A program made the position numbers and the translations under genes. The notes under the pieces were generated by a model. It did no database searches, was not told the origin of the DNA, and worked only from the letters and a program-made list of their open reading frames with translations. A DNA stretch of 64,000 nt from Diadema setosum. Lineage: Eukaryota > Echinodermata > Echinoidea > Diadematoida > Diadematidae. Shown piece by piece: positions 35,301 to 48,611 of the stretch (the stretch's first letter is position 1; each line of letters opens with the position of its first letter). Location of the stretch: NCBI GenBank assembly GCA_033980235.1, contig CM067067.1:12242401-12306400 (forward strand). Direction: 5' to 3'.

Positions 35301-38300
35301 ACTGCCCTTATCAGACGAATGAAAGACAGATCGACAACTTGTAATGCTTTGAATCTTTTTCTTTTTTCTTTCTTTTTTTTTTTGGATGATGGAAATAAAT
35401 AAACTATTGAATTGAATCAAAATACTTTTTGGGTGAATTCAGACATATTACTCTGATTTGTACAGAGCACTAGTTGCCTGTTTTAATCATGAAATAATCT
35501 ATCTTTAATTCTGTTGGCTACATTTCATGTTTATGTCCTACAGTGTCATAGCACAATCATTTCATCATCCTTTACTGGTTCCTTCATCAACCAGTAGTAA
35601 ACACTGATTGCATATCTATATATCATGCATACCTGTATATCATGCATACTGACTTGTCATGCATTTAAAATGGAGGCCTCCTAATTTATTACCACTCTTC
35701 AAATACTGGGGTTTTTTTTATACATAAAATGCGAATGTTTCAAGTCAGTTGCTCTCCCAGGTAAAAACAACATAGGCCTACACTGTTCCATTGATTATGA
35801 GTCAAAGTTTAGGTGCTTAGAACCATAAGCGTCCACTAAAATAGCTTTCAAGTTTGCTATTCTTGTCATCACAACTCTTGAGAGAAAAGTGACTCAGAAT
35901 AAGTTTGAAGATAACACAAACATCACTGTTTTATGTCCAAAGGTTAACACCCATCCCACCCTCATAAGAATTCAAAATCATAAAATATGCATTTAATCCC
36001 CAACTTGCTCTCAAACAAATATACATAGAATGAGAATGCAACCATATCCCATTAGAAAGACACCAAAATGATGCTTTTCTTTTACAAAAATATGTTTCAC
36101 TCAAGCATTAATCGCAAACACAGTTAGTTATATTCATTGACACTACCACACACAACAGGTGAATGCATGGTTGCTGCTTAACAACTTTATGACATAGGGC
36201 TCAGGTACTTCTACAATATCATCTAAACTGAGGGTGAACAGAATACTTTTAGCTTTAGCATGAAGTGCGGTGTTTTATAGCTCTACCTGCCACTGTGATG
36301 TTGTCATTGTGAGTTACGGCTTTCTTCCAGAAGAACCTGTCCGTGTTACTCTGCACAGTCATACTCAAGACGACAGGGTTTGAACAATGTCTCAGCACTG
36401 TCACGATGGTGTAGTTGTGACCCTGGGGAAACACAAAATGAATCGTTAATTGCTCCACTGTAACTACTTATTCATGACTGGCATCTACTTTTTTTAGCCA
36501 TGTATGTCTTCAATGCTCAGCAGAGAGTCATATTTTGAATACTGTAACACCAGAAATGTTCGCATGCATTTTAATTCCACAAATTTCACAATAGCCGAGG
36601 TTTGTGAAATCAAAATGCATGCAAAAGTTCTCATCTATTCTATATACATTGAATATCAGTGGCAATTCAAGAAAATTTCGTGCTGCAAAAAAAAAAAAAT
36701 CAGTTCATATTTGTGAAAATTTCATGCCACAAAAATATTTTGTTTTACAGCAATCACTTCATGAAAAAAAAAAAAAGTGACACTAAATGCTTATAAACTC
36801 CTTGAAGAAAGATGCCAGGAAAAAAACAAGCTTAATTGTTTCAATGTTTAAAGTTGATGAGATGATGCTATAAATGGTTGGCAACAATCAATCTCTCTTT
36901 CTTTTTTGTTTTTAATTGACAAGTCTCAATATGCTTTAAAAAGTCAGTGTTTTCACTTGTTACCATTAAATGGTGGAAACAGTAAACATCTTCCTGAAAA
37001 TAATCAATGCCTCCCTGCATGCACGCTCACCTCAAATTCTCCAGTACAGTTGTAGCCACTGCAGTTCTCGATGGTTGAGCATGAGGTAATGCCATACCCC
37101 GGTCCAGCCGATTGGATCAACTCATTCTCCACTCTCTTCCACACCTGACACTCATCAGCCTGAGGGGTGGTGGCAACAGTAGGGGTAGCTCCCGTGGGCA
37201 CGGTAGAAGCTGGCAAATCACACAGACAGATGAAGAAACAATATTATGATACAATATTATGATGCTAGTATGATACCATATTATGATGCCATTTAAACAA
37301 ATTAAAACATTGAGGAGAAGCTACTCAATAAATTCTATATCAGGTAAATGATTGGTGTGACACTGGTATGAAAAGTTTATTTGTTTTAAAAGTATGATAT
37401 TTGCCAATTGATTTTACTGTATCATGCTCCTATGGGCACAGTAGAGCTGGCAAATCAGACAGGCAGATAAAGACACAATTATGATACTTTGCAAATTGAC
37501 AAACGAAAACACTGAGGAGCAGCTACTCTTTAAATTCTGTGCCTGTTACATGACTGGCAATTCACTGTTATGAGAAGCATGTTTCTTTTCAGAGGAAATA
37601 TCTGCCAATTGATTTCACTGTATCATCATTTCAATTCAATTTATTTATTTTCACATAGTACGAGTACATAAAATAAAAAATGATATTACAAAATTGCAGC
37701 TCACATTATGTGAGATACTTCAACATGTTACAAGTGGAGGAATCAGCAATACGCTTAAGGTCTTTCAAAGTCTAATCCCCGTCAGATAATTTTAGTTGCA
37801 TATCTTGCTAATTTGTGTTGTGTTGCAAAAAAAAAAAAAAAAAATCATTGAAATGTGTATTTTTGCAAGTTGCACAGTCCCCAAAAATATATTCCACACT
37901 ACCAAGAAAAGAAAATGGTCTCAATTAGACCCATCCATTTTATCATGGAGTCCATGCAGCCTCTGTCCAATTGTGCAGTATAAGTATTTGAAGATAAGCT
38001 GTCTTCATCAGAATGGTATATTTCATTAATTTACACACTCCCTAGATTGTGCGAATGAGGGAAATTTATACAAAATCACCTTACGCCACAACCTCTCTAC
38101 AAAAATAACAAAGAAACACACAAATGAACAAGAACTGAGAGTAATTTGTAATGTTTGAATTGTTGTTGCTAACCTATCCCTCTCCCTCCCCTTCTCTGCC
38201 CCCCCCCCCCCCCCGAAATATAGAAATTGCATTCTTGACCATCAATTTCATCATTTTTTCACACTGATGGAAAATGCTTTCGAAAATGTATAAAATATAG

Positions 38301-41300
38301 TGTCTATAAAATGTATTAACTTACGATTTTGGACCATTCTGACTCATGGCAAATAGGTGTATTTGGTGCTATTATAGACAAGTTGATATCTATGGACTAT
38401 TCATTGAATCATCTATTTGAATACATTTAAGAATTTTAGGCAATTAACTACAGTCATAGAGTTGCCAACTTTTTTAAACGCCTTTCAGTACTTTGATAGC
38501 TGAAATTCAGTATTTTGCACCTTTTTTGAGTGAAAATCAGTAATCTTTAATAGTGGTAATAGAATATGTCACAGACAAAGATTTCTAAAACCAGTAATTT
38601 GCTTGTAACCGTCAGTATTCTTCTCCAATTTCAGTAGAAATTACTGAAAATCAGTACTAGTTGGCAGCTCTGCAGTCAGATATAAAAAAAAAAAAATCAG
38701 TTTAAGACAAAAAAAAATTAAAAAAAATACTTTTCCCTGTTCACTCACTACATTCCAAAGTTCATACAGCTTTGAATCATAATATATATTAGGGCACACT
38801 GTAGATGCATTTTACATTAAAACACAGTTTGAAACATACACACATGATAAAGACATGAAATATAAAGAGACACATACATCGACTCATGAAGAAAGCAGAT
38901 AGTTTGATGTTCAATTACACAAGAGAAACACTGACCATGCTCAACAGATTCTATGTGATTGAGAAGGTCTGTCTTAACACAGTAAGGAGTTATCTCCTCA
39001 AACATGCTGTTTTCTGGACACTGTAGCAAAACAAACATTTGACAATTTCAAGTGAAATGATGATTTGACTGAGAGCTTACAACAGGGTGGGATGGGTACA
39101 TCTGTTTGATCCAAAATTGTTGTATTCAAACAAGGCTCCTGTCCAGGACAGCTCCTTAGTGCAAGCTGTAATTTAAAAGAAAAATGTCTCTTAGTCTCTG
39201 TAAGGCAGTATATAAGGAAATAGCATTGCATTATTGTTTTTTATTACTGTTATTATTTCACTAATATCATCAGCATTATAATTATCATCATTATCATAAA
39301 CATTGTCATTCTAATTACCATTAATACTATTCCTCTCTGTATATGATTCACATATTTACATGTGAGGTAGTGATTTCTACTTGCCTTTTCTAAACAGGAA
39401 AACAAACAAAATCATATTCTAGGTAAGAAAGCATATTGTCACTAGAATCATTACCTTAGAAATCATAGTTCAGACATTTTATAAATCATTATGTCACTCA
39501 ATAGATTGATGGCAGATAAATTGCACAAATACAATAATGTACAAATTGCCATGAAACCTAATCCTAAAAAGAAATAACAAATGTTTCCATAATCTACTTT
39601 AATTCTCACTGAACACACAAGTTTACATGGGTGTATGCAAGGGGGGGGGGGGGGGGGGTCGGGAGGGTCGTACCCAAATTTTCAAAAGGTCCACTTTTTA
39701 TAAAAGACATTTTTGTTTTTCGAGGGCTTTTTACTCTATATAGGCCTACAACAGGAAAAAAAAAGTGACCAGGTGGTGTAAATTTCGTAACTTAGTATGC
39801 CATAATTTACCTTGTTTCTAAGCCCCACTGCCATGCCGAAAAAGTCACTTTTGTATGCACCAAATAGCCCCATTTTAAGATATAAAATTCAAAAACTCCC
39901 TACCGTGGGAGGGGGGACACCCCCTCCCACACCCTCCCCCCGCTCGGTCGCTCCGCTCCTTCGCAAAGGTAAAGGTCCAAAAATTTTGATTACGACCCCC
40001 CCAGAAAAATTCCTGGATACACCCCTGGTTTATGTACACTCAATAGGGTAGTTCTTCTGTACAAAACAGCCATAGAAGAGTACATAATATGACATAAAAG
40101 CCCTTGCACAATTCTGATGTTCCAATCCAGAATTTGATGATTTCATTATATATTTGAATGACTTTGGTCTATATTCTGTTCTAGATTATTCGATGTATCG
40201 ATTTCATTTTATACTGGCTTGTATAAATGACAACTTGAAGTAGACTGTTTTGAGCATAGAGACAGGTGCATGAGACAAATGGTTATGGGTATAAGTTATG
40301 CTGGGACCAAAGTCCTTTTATTAGTACATGTATAAGAAGGTCAAACTTGGTCTTAAATTGCTTTTCCTCCACCAGATTTGCTTAGCATTATCAGATGTCT
40401 GCTGTCACAGAATACTTACAAAATACAGCTTGACAATAATTTCATTTGTGTGTGTGACATCTAAACCAGTTGCAAGGTTATCAGATAAGCAGCCATATTA
40501 CTCCTATATGATGCAATTCCAAACAAATTGCCGATATCAATAAATTCAAGTCTGCCTTGAATACACTTTTGTTTTACAGTGTATAAACAAACATGAAACT
40601 TAGTATCATTGTAATTGCAATTGTATGTTCTTGTAAAATATTTCCTTTTCTTGAGCGCAGAGGGACATATATACTATATGTTATGTGCTATATAAGCACT
40701 GTCAATTATTTTCATCATTATGATTACATAGTGGTTGTCTGACCTATTTTTTAAACACTGTTACTAATGATTCATTTGATTAACCTATAGTGCACTCAAC
40801 TTTTTCTGCTCGCTATAAGTTCCACTTTTAAAGAAGGGTACATGCACTATGTTGTGACCACTCTACATAGCGTACATTGTGAATAACCAGACACTGTGAA
40901 TCAAATCTTTAAAAAATATGTTTACTTCCTCCCATCACTATCCCTTCTAAATATGACTTTGTTATCACACCATCAGTATTTAATCTCAAGTTTGAATAAA
41001 ATCTGACACCAGGCCCCCAGTGTGCACCACATGTACTGGAATCTAAGAGGGACGGACAGGGAGGCAAAGCAGGATGGAAGGAAGCAAAATTTGGGTGACG
41101 CACAGAATCCACCAGAGGCCACAAACCTCTCCAAACAAGGACTTGATCCCATGGGGATACAAGAAAGCATGTGCATGACAGCTAACCCCCCGCATATCCC
41201 CTTTAGCTTACTTAATCTGTCTCGCTTTGGTCTGCATGACTCAGTGGCCTTGGTCGCAACGTTTTTTGAACACACATGTGCACAGGCAATGCCTTGGTGC

Positions 41301-44300
41301 AAGTGGCACAAATTCTAATGCTGGAAGGTATAAATACCATAAAACAATTTACTGGAATTAACCAAATTCATATTTTTTCATTGGTAGATGAATTTGAATA
41401 CATCATAATGATATTTACATAATCATGATTAGAAAGTGTTTACTGATATAGCCTTAATTCTCATGCAAGTTCCACAATATTTCATTTCAGGTGTCATAAG
41501 TAGAGACACAATTGATTCATTAGATTTTCATGCAAGTTCCGTGATATTTCATTTCAGGTGTCGAGTATAGACAAACTAGATCAGTGAAAATATAAGGTTT
41601 TAGGTTGGCTGTTGGAAATAAACCTGTATTTCTCTCTGCGTTTTCTAGCACATGCTGCACAAAAGTCCTGTATTGTCCACACCCAAAAAACAAAACAAAA
41701 CAAAACAAAATCAATGACACATATCATCTCTGGGGTTATAATAGACCACATATCTCAAAAGAAAGAATTTTTAGGAGAGTAAAAAAATAGATACTTGTTC
41801 ATTTTGCATAATTTTCAAAAAGTCAAAAAAAATATAAATGTTGACATCACATAATTAATGCAGAAACATTGTTTTGAATTATATTGATAATTGTTTTGTT
41901 TGAAGGCTAACATCTTGAAGTCTACAGATTGAGTTTAGGAGCTAATGTTTAAATATATGCAAATTGAGATACGAGGTCTTGTCATCCAGGGACAACATAA
42001 CTTTTGCATATTGACCTTAAATAGTGTTTGAAAATGAAAATGTGCTTAATCTCCTCCTTAAAGCCCATATCAGCATGTTTACAGAATGTTCATTTCTATT
42101 CACTTCATTTCTATTCACTTCATTTCTATTCACTTCATTTCTATTCACTTCATTTCTATTCACTTCATTTCTATTCACTTCATTTCTATTCACTTCATTT
42201 CTATTCACTTCATTTCTATTCACTTCATTTCTATTTACTTCATTTCTATTCACTTCATTTCTATTCACTTCATTTCTATTCACTTCATTTCTATTCACTT
42301 CATGTCTATTCACTGACAGATAGAGAAAATTCCATACTTTTAACACAGATTAGAGAAACTGATGGTATACTGAAAGGCATTAACACGCAGGGTTGAGAGC
42401 CACACAAAGAAATGCACACACACAATTTCTATACATCTGCACCTCATACATGCACCCACCTATACATTATACATTGTAGGTCTCTACATACATGTATATT
42501 TCAATAACATACACATAAGAGCAGGAGTGGTTACTTCGGTGATTATTCCTGAGAGGCAGTCATACTCGTTACGGGGCCAGAGGGCTTAAAGTCAGTTTGG
42601 GTATAGGCCTACAGAGTGGAGTTTTTTCCCTCCAGAGTGACGCGTTCTTACCGAGGTTGTCATTGTCTCCAGGCTGATGTCAGGTGTCATGACGAGATTC
42701 GCATGAAGCACTGTCTCATGGGGAAACGTCAAGTCTGTTATGGGTAAAATGAGAACAAAGCAGGGTAAGCCTCAATAACTCAATAACATCTACAGTACGT
42801 AGGCTCCTCCTGCCTATAAAATGAGGACATTGTACATGTACATAAAATATATGCATGTAAAACTTTGAGGACAAGTGTAAATGGTGGTATGATTTCAAAT
42901 CATCTATTCATAAGACAGAAAATCATATGACAGTGAAAGCTTTTACAGCATTTGAGAAGGAAATCAAACCCATAGAATGCTACAAAATGTATGAATGTGA
43001 TGGGGGAAAATTCAGTTGTACCTATGAGAGAAAAATGAGCAAATATGTTTCTTACAACTAAATACTCTCATTCTTTGGTATGATGACTTAAATCATACGT
43101 TATTTATTTTTCAATCTGTCTGTCTATCTCTTTCTATAAATTTGATGTCATATCTTGAGAAATTTGATAGATAGATTGTCAACAAAGTTAGATAGTTCAG
43201 TTACAAATCAAATCAAATGGAAAGCGATAAAGATAGAAATTATTAGGTATCAAACATAAATAAACTGAATTTTCTAACTCACTCTAGTTACGTTCAGACG
43301 GGAGCCCTTAACCTCGAAGTTAGGAAACTTCGAGGTTAGAGCTTGTAGTTAGGGACCGTGAAGACGCACTCATAGTTAGCAAACCTCGAGGTTTGCTTGA
43401 TGTTTCGAGCCACGAGAAATCTTATGGTTAGCGCTCTAACCACGAGCCGCGGGGGGTCCCCACTCGTAGTTAAGCACCATGTGGACACAAAAAACAACGA
43501 ACTCGAAGTTAAGAGTGACCTCACCGTAAACTCCATCCCCTACAATTTCCATCTGCTTCCGGGTCAACCTCCCAAACGTACAGACACCACAAATACACTA
43601 CACGTGAAAAACCTATATGACGCACGACACGTTGCAACAACATCATCTTTTCTTCCCATGCATGGGCTTGATCTCTGAAACTGAACACGTCGAACTCGGT
43701 ACTGTATTCTATATTCTTCTCCGACGCAAAAAAAAAAAAAAAATGTTTTCGACGAATATCTTCATAAAGGCATAAAGTCATCAGTGCAGTGCTATCTCTG
43801 CATACCATGACAGAGAAAAAGAGTACCTGTAAGCGAGTCCGACAGGGTTGGACTAAAGAATAAATAGACGCCTTGTTAGCAGTGTGGGCTGAAACTTCCG
43901 GTTTTGTGGTTTTAACATCGAGTGGGACCCACTCGTAGTTACGGGGGGCAGAAGTTAACCTCGAGGTTTCGTAACCTCGAGGTTAAGATTCGTCGTGTGG
44001 ACACACGTCGTAGTTAAGGGGCAAGAGCTAAACCTCGAGGTTTCCTAACCTCGAGGTTAGGGCCTGCCGTTTGAACGTAACTAATGTATGCGTATCATTC
44101 ATGTGCATCTGAATGACGATCTTTTCATTTCACCTTTTATTTGTTCTTATATTTCTACAGCAATAACAGATAAGATATTACAAGGTCAAATTATTCAGAA
44201 TCTGGCCAATGTCCAGGTTTGGGTTAGGATGGGGAGAAAATATCGTCTGATTTTTTTATTTTTTTATTTATTAACTAAAATTATTTACTTTTTTTTTTGG

Positions 44301-47300
44301 GGGGGGGTGGGGAGGGGAGTGGCAAAATGAGTTTATGTTAGGCAAGCCTCAATAACTCAATATAATCTGCAGCCCCCCCCCCCTCCCCACACACACACAC
44401 ACTTTTTGGAGTCAGTTTTAAAGAAATACACATACATGATGTCACACAGACAGACAGACAAACACTGATACTCACTGACAAAGACTTCCTTGGACCTAAA
44501 GAACTTGTACTGCCAGTTACCAGAGGCTGAGCGGATTCCCAGGGAGTACGACAGAGGGCTGTCACATCCATTCATGACGAGACTCACACCATACTTTATG
44601 GGCTGCAAATTACAAAAGGGTGCATTTGATCATTCCAAATCATAAGAATTTTTTTCATCAAAAATGTTTATTTTAGCAAAAAAAAAATCTTATACATTGC
44701 TTGTTTGAAGCAATTTCAGGGCAAAGTTATTTCTCATCAATGTGTTCTTAAAGATCATACTGTATCGGGGGTAATGCACATTAGAAACAGAAAATGGCCC
44801 GACATCCCAGAAATGGCCCCTTTTACTGTGGAAATACCCATATTTCAAAGCAATTGGGGCAAACTATGTTTGTGACCTGAGTTTCAGTTATTGCACCATA
44901 TCTTCCACAGTTTTTTATCATACAATAATAATTATAACATAAAAGTTGGTGTGCATTAATTCGAATGCTCTGGAGACCCTACGATATGTACTTTATATAT
45001 ACCCCAGTTACTAGTAACAAACTATTATATGGTGCTGTTAGAGTTCTGTAGTATTCCTTGAATCTGCTGATAGAAAGGACATGTATTTGCCATCGGATTT
45101 AGGAGCCTGCGAGGAACTTTTGGTGATTCATGCTGTTCTTCTCATGATGAGATTTGCCATCTTATGACGTCCAGAAGGGCTGTGGGGTGACCATGGCGAC
45201 CCAGCTAATACTCCTGTGGGTTTATACAGTTGAGTCACGTTACGATCCACAGTGTGCCACCATCATTCTTGTGCAAGCTTGTAGCAGCTAGGTATTGAAC
45301 AATGTGGACATGACCTTTTGAGTGCCTACTCCACATGTCAACATCATCTTCTATTGATAAAATTGATATACAAGAAATGATATGCAGTGGCTTTCCCATA
45401 CCACACTGCATTCCTTTTAGATGGTGTCACACTTTTTGTTAAACTTAGGTGTATATTTTGTTTTAAATTCTAACTAGAAATGTCGCTATGGCGACTGGTA
45501 TGCCTCCGCCATAATGCATGATTCTCCTAATAGGTCTATAGTACATGTGGACAATGTGTGATTACATTTTCACAAAATTGGCAAAATATTAAAATGACAT
45601 GTTTGTCACAAATGTATTGAATGTTCACCTTCCTTGACCTATGTTTAATTGGATGAATAGGAGAGCATGTATTTGGGGATTTAAGAACTTTAACTTCGAC
45701 TTTGACCCTTTCATAAGTTTACACACTTGAGAAAGTTTCAAGGTATGGAGTAAAAGTGTAATTTCTGTATTGAACAGTAAATTGTTATCATTTTCATCTG
45801 GCCTTTGATTCATAAGAGAATCACTGTCAGGCAGAACATACATAAATATGTACTAAGTTTAAAGATAACTTGAGCCACTTCCAAGATATGGAGAAAGAAG
45901 TAAGTTCAGCACTTTCACTTGATCTTTGACCTTTTGACCTTTGACCTTCTTGGCAAAAGAAAAAAAAATCCCAGAGAATATCTAGTGGGTTATACATGCA
46001 TACATCAAGTTAAAAAAAAAATAATCCTGCTGGCATTGCATAAATATAAGGAAAATAGTAAAATTTTGAAGTATTGCCCTTGACCTTTGACCCCTGACCT
46101 TTGACCCCACGAACCCCAAATTCCCTAGATAACCACTGCCAGTCAGTGCATGTATATATACTTTGTACCTTGAACAATTTCCAAGATAGAGATAAAAAAG
46201 TGAAATTTTAACATTTTACTTGACCTTTTGACCTTTGACCTTTTGACCTCATGACCCCAAACTATTACCAGAGAATCTTAATTGGGTAATACATGTATAC
46301 ACAAAGTTTCAAGAAAATATCTTCAGGCACTGCATAGATATGGGGGAAATAGTGAAATTTTAAGCATTTGACCTTGACCTTTTGACCTTTGACCTTGAGT
46401 ATGTGCACCCAAAAGTTGATAGGCAAAACTTCACCCCCTAATACACATACATGCCAAGTTTCATTAGGATACCTCAAAAGGTTTTGATAGTTACCCTGTC
46501 CACAAAATTCATTACGGACGGACGGAAGGACGGACGGAAGGACGGACGGAAGGACGGACGGAAGGACGGACGGACGGACAACCCAAAAACATAATGCCTC
46601 CGGCACCACTTCGTGGCAGAGGCATAAAAACAAGTAATGATGAATACACAAACTTTAATCTATATGTGTGGGTGTGTCCATCATCTATTTCATTCTTATT
46701 GATAACTCTTTTCTTTCATCATTGTCATTATTTATCATTGTTTCTATAACTATCATCATTATCATCATCACAAGCATCAGCAACATCCTATTTATGATTA
46801 TGACTGTCATCTTCACAATCATCAACTTCATTATCATCATCACTAGGCTTTCTCTTGGTAAGGGGCAAGTCTCATTTCTCATTTAGTCTTTGCTGTTCTC
46901 AATCCCAAAGTCAAGCATTCATTTTATAGTAATAACTTTCAAGTCCCCTTGCATTTACAAAATATTATGCTTAACCTGTTGAGGCCAGGCTGATTTTGCT
47001 ACAACACACATTTCCCACAGACACCTGCCCGAGTATACTCGGGACTCGTCCTCAACGGGTTAAAAACTACATCATGTATGCAGATATATAATGCATATTT
47101 GTCTATATCCCGCACTACATGAGCATGCATCTCAGCACATTCCTGTATAGTATACACATATCTATATACTAGAAGTGGTGCAAAATTTATTTTCTGGTAA
47201 TTAACATCACACATTTCAATCATGAAAAGGACAGGAAAAACATGTCAAATTTCTAATAAACAGAAATCATCAAAGTCACAGCAGACTTCAATAACAGACC

Positions 47301-48553
47301 TCAGTTCCATAGGGCATTACAAAAGTTATTTCTCACACTCAGGTATTTGAGCGAATTAAAAGGCTTCAATACTTTAAATAAGCCAATGCCCATTCAAATT
47401 GCAGCATGCCTGACTGTGAATTTGAGGTTTAGCAAGGGCAAGTGGGCATGTGGTTTTGTTGTGACTGGTTCCATATTATATGCCATAAAGATGACCATTA
47501 GATTTGTTCTATTCTAAATCATGATGTCTTCTATATGTTACAGTTTAGCAAAATACGCTTGCAACACTAGGTTACTACTACTAAGCAGTTTTTTGCTATA
47601 ACATATATGGTATGCATGTAAAAAGGGTCACAGGTTACAAATTAGAGCTCATGGAGGCTACATGACAAACAGTTAAAGATCATAGCTAAATGGCAAAAGT
47701 ATGGTTTAGATATAGTCCAAGGATATCCATTTATTGGGAGTTTCAAAGATAAAAAAATGACAGGGAGAGAAAGAGAGAGAGAGAGAGAGGGAGAGATTGA
47801 GATTATGAAAGTTATATAAAGTTAGTGTGGCTACCGGCTCATATTGCTTTGACATTGCTCAGGAAATAAACCTGTTAGGATACAGGCTAGAGCCCATGGA
47901 AATGCAACCTGACAGGCTATTCAAGTCTGATGAATCACTCCAAGGGGGAACTATCTTCTTCCTCCAAAAATGGCACCACGTCAACCACAGCCCCCCCCCC
48001 CAACCCCTCACCCCTCAATTTATCCACCTCAAGTGAGCAAAGCACAGACAACCATAATAATGATGAATCTTGCACTAAGAAATGTTTTCTTTCACTAAAA
48101 AACTTAGCTGGCTGCACCATAGGCTGCATTAATTAGCAGCCACATCAGCATTTAAGTTCAATTGAATAGAAAACAGCAATGGTATATGCCTTGAATAAGA
48201 ATTTAAACTTTGGCTTACGTATCTTAAAAACTTATGTCATACATTTCAATATAATGCTATGAGTATTTGTGACAATGAATCATTGAAGTGATTATATTTT
48301 TATGAATGCATTTACTTTATGGATTACAACAGGAAAGTGCCCCCATTTTTCTCCCTTTCAAACTCTGAATGATATCCAGTGTCATCTGTCAAACTAGTCA
48401 TTCTTTCACCTGTTGTTCACATATCTAAGAAACTGTCTGTTTCTTAGACTTCTTGTTGGATAAGAAATATGCATGTCACTGAACATTTTTTTTTTGTCAT
48501 GACTAACATCACATATATTTTTTTACTCTTTTCTCTCAAATTTAAACAAAATG

Positions 48554-48611
<58 letters not shown>

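Larger units (their letters stand above)
39166..42651 (-). other. Intron inside module 2
   Basis: It contains an ATC/ATT-rich tract (39236-39345), a G-run repeat (39620-40030), a LINE relic (40330-40745), a possible SINE (41005-41330) and a 15-bp tandem array (42088-42316). Confidence 0.7.

Noticed and set aside
40909..41318. Overlapping frames of about 100 codons on both strands
   Set aside because: They sit in a probable SINE-like repeat and match no protein pattern.
42088..42316. CRISPR-like regular array
   Set aside because: The 15-bp units are contiguous with no spacers and the genome is eukaryotic.
42017..42396. Open frames of about 100-120 codons on both strands
   Set aside because: They are by-products of the 15-bp tandem array, whose unit length keeps frames open.
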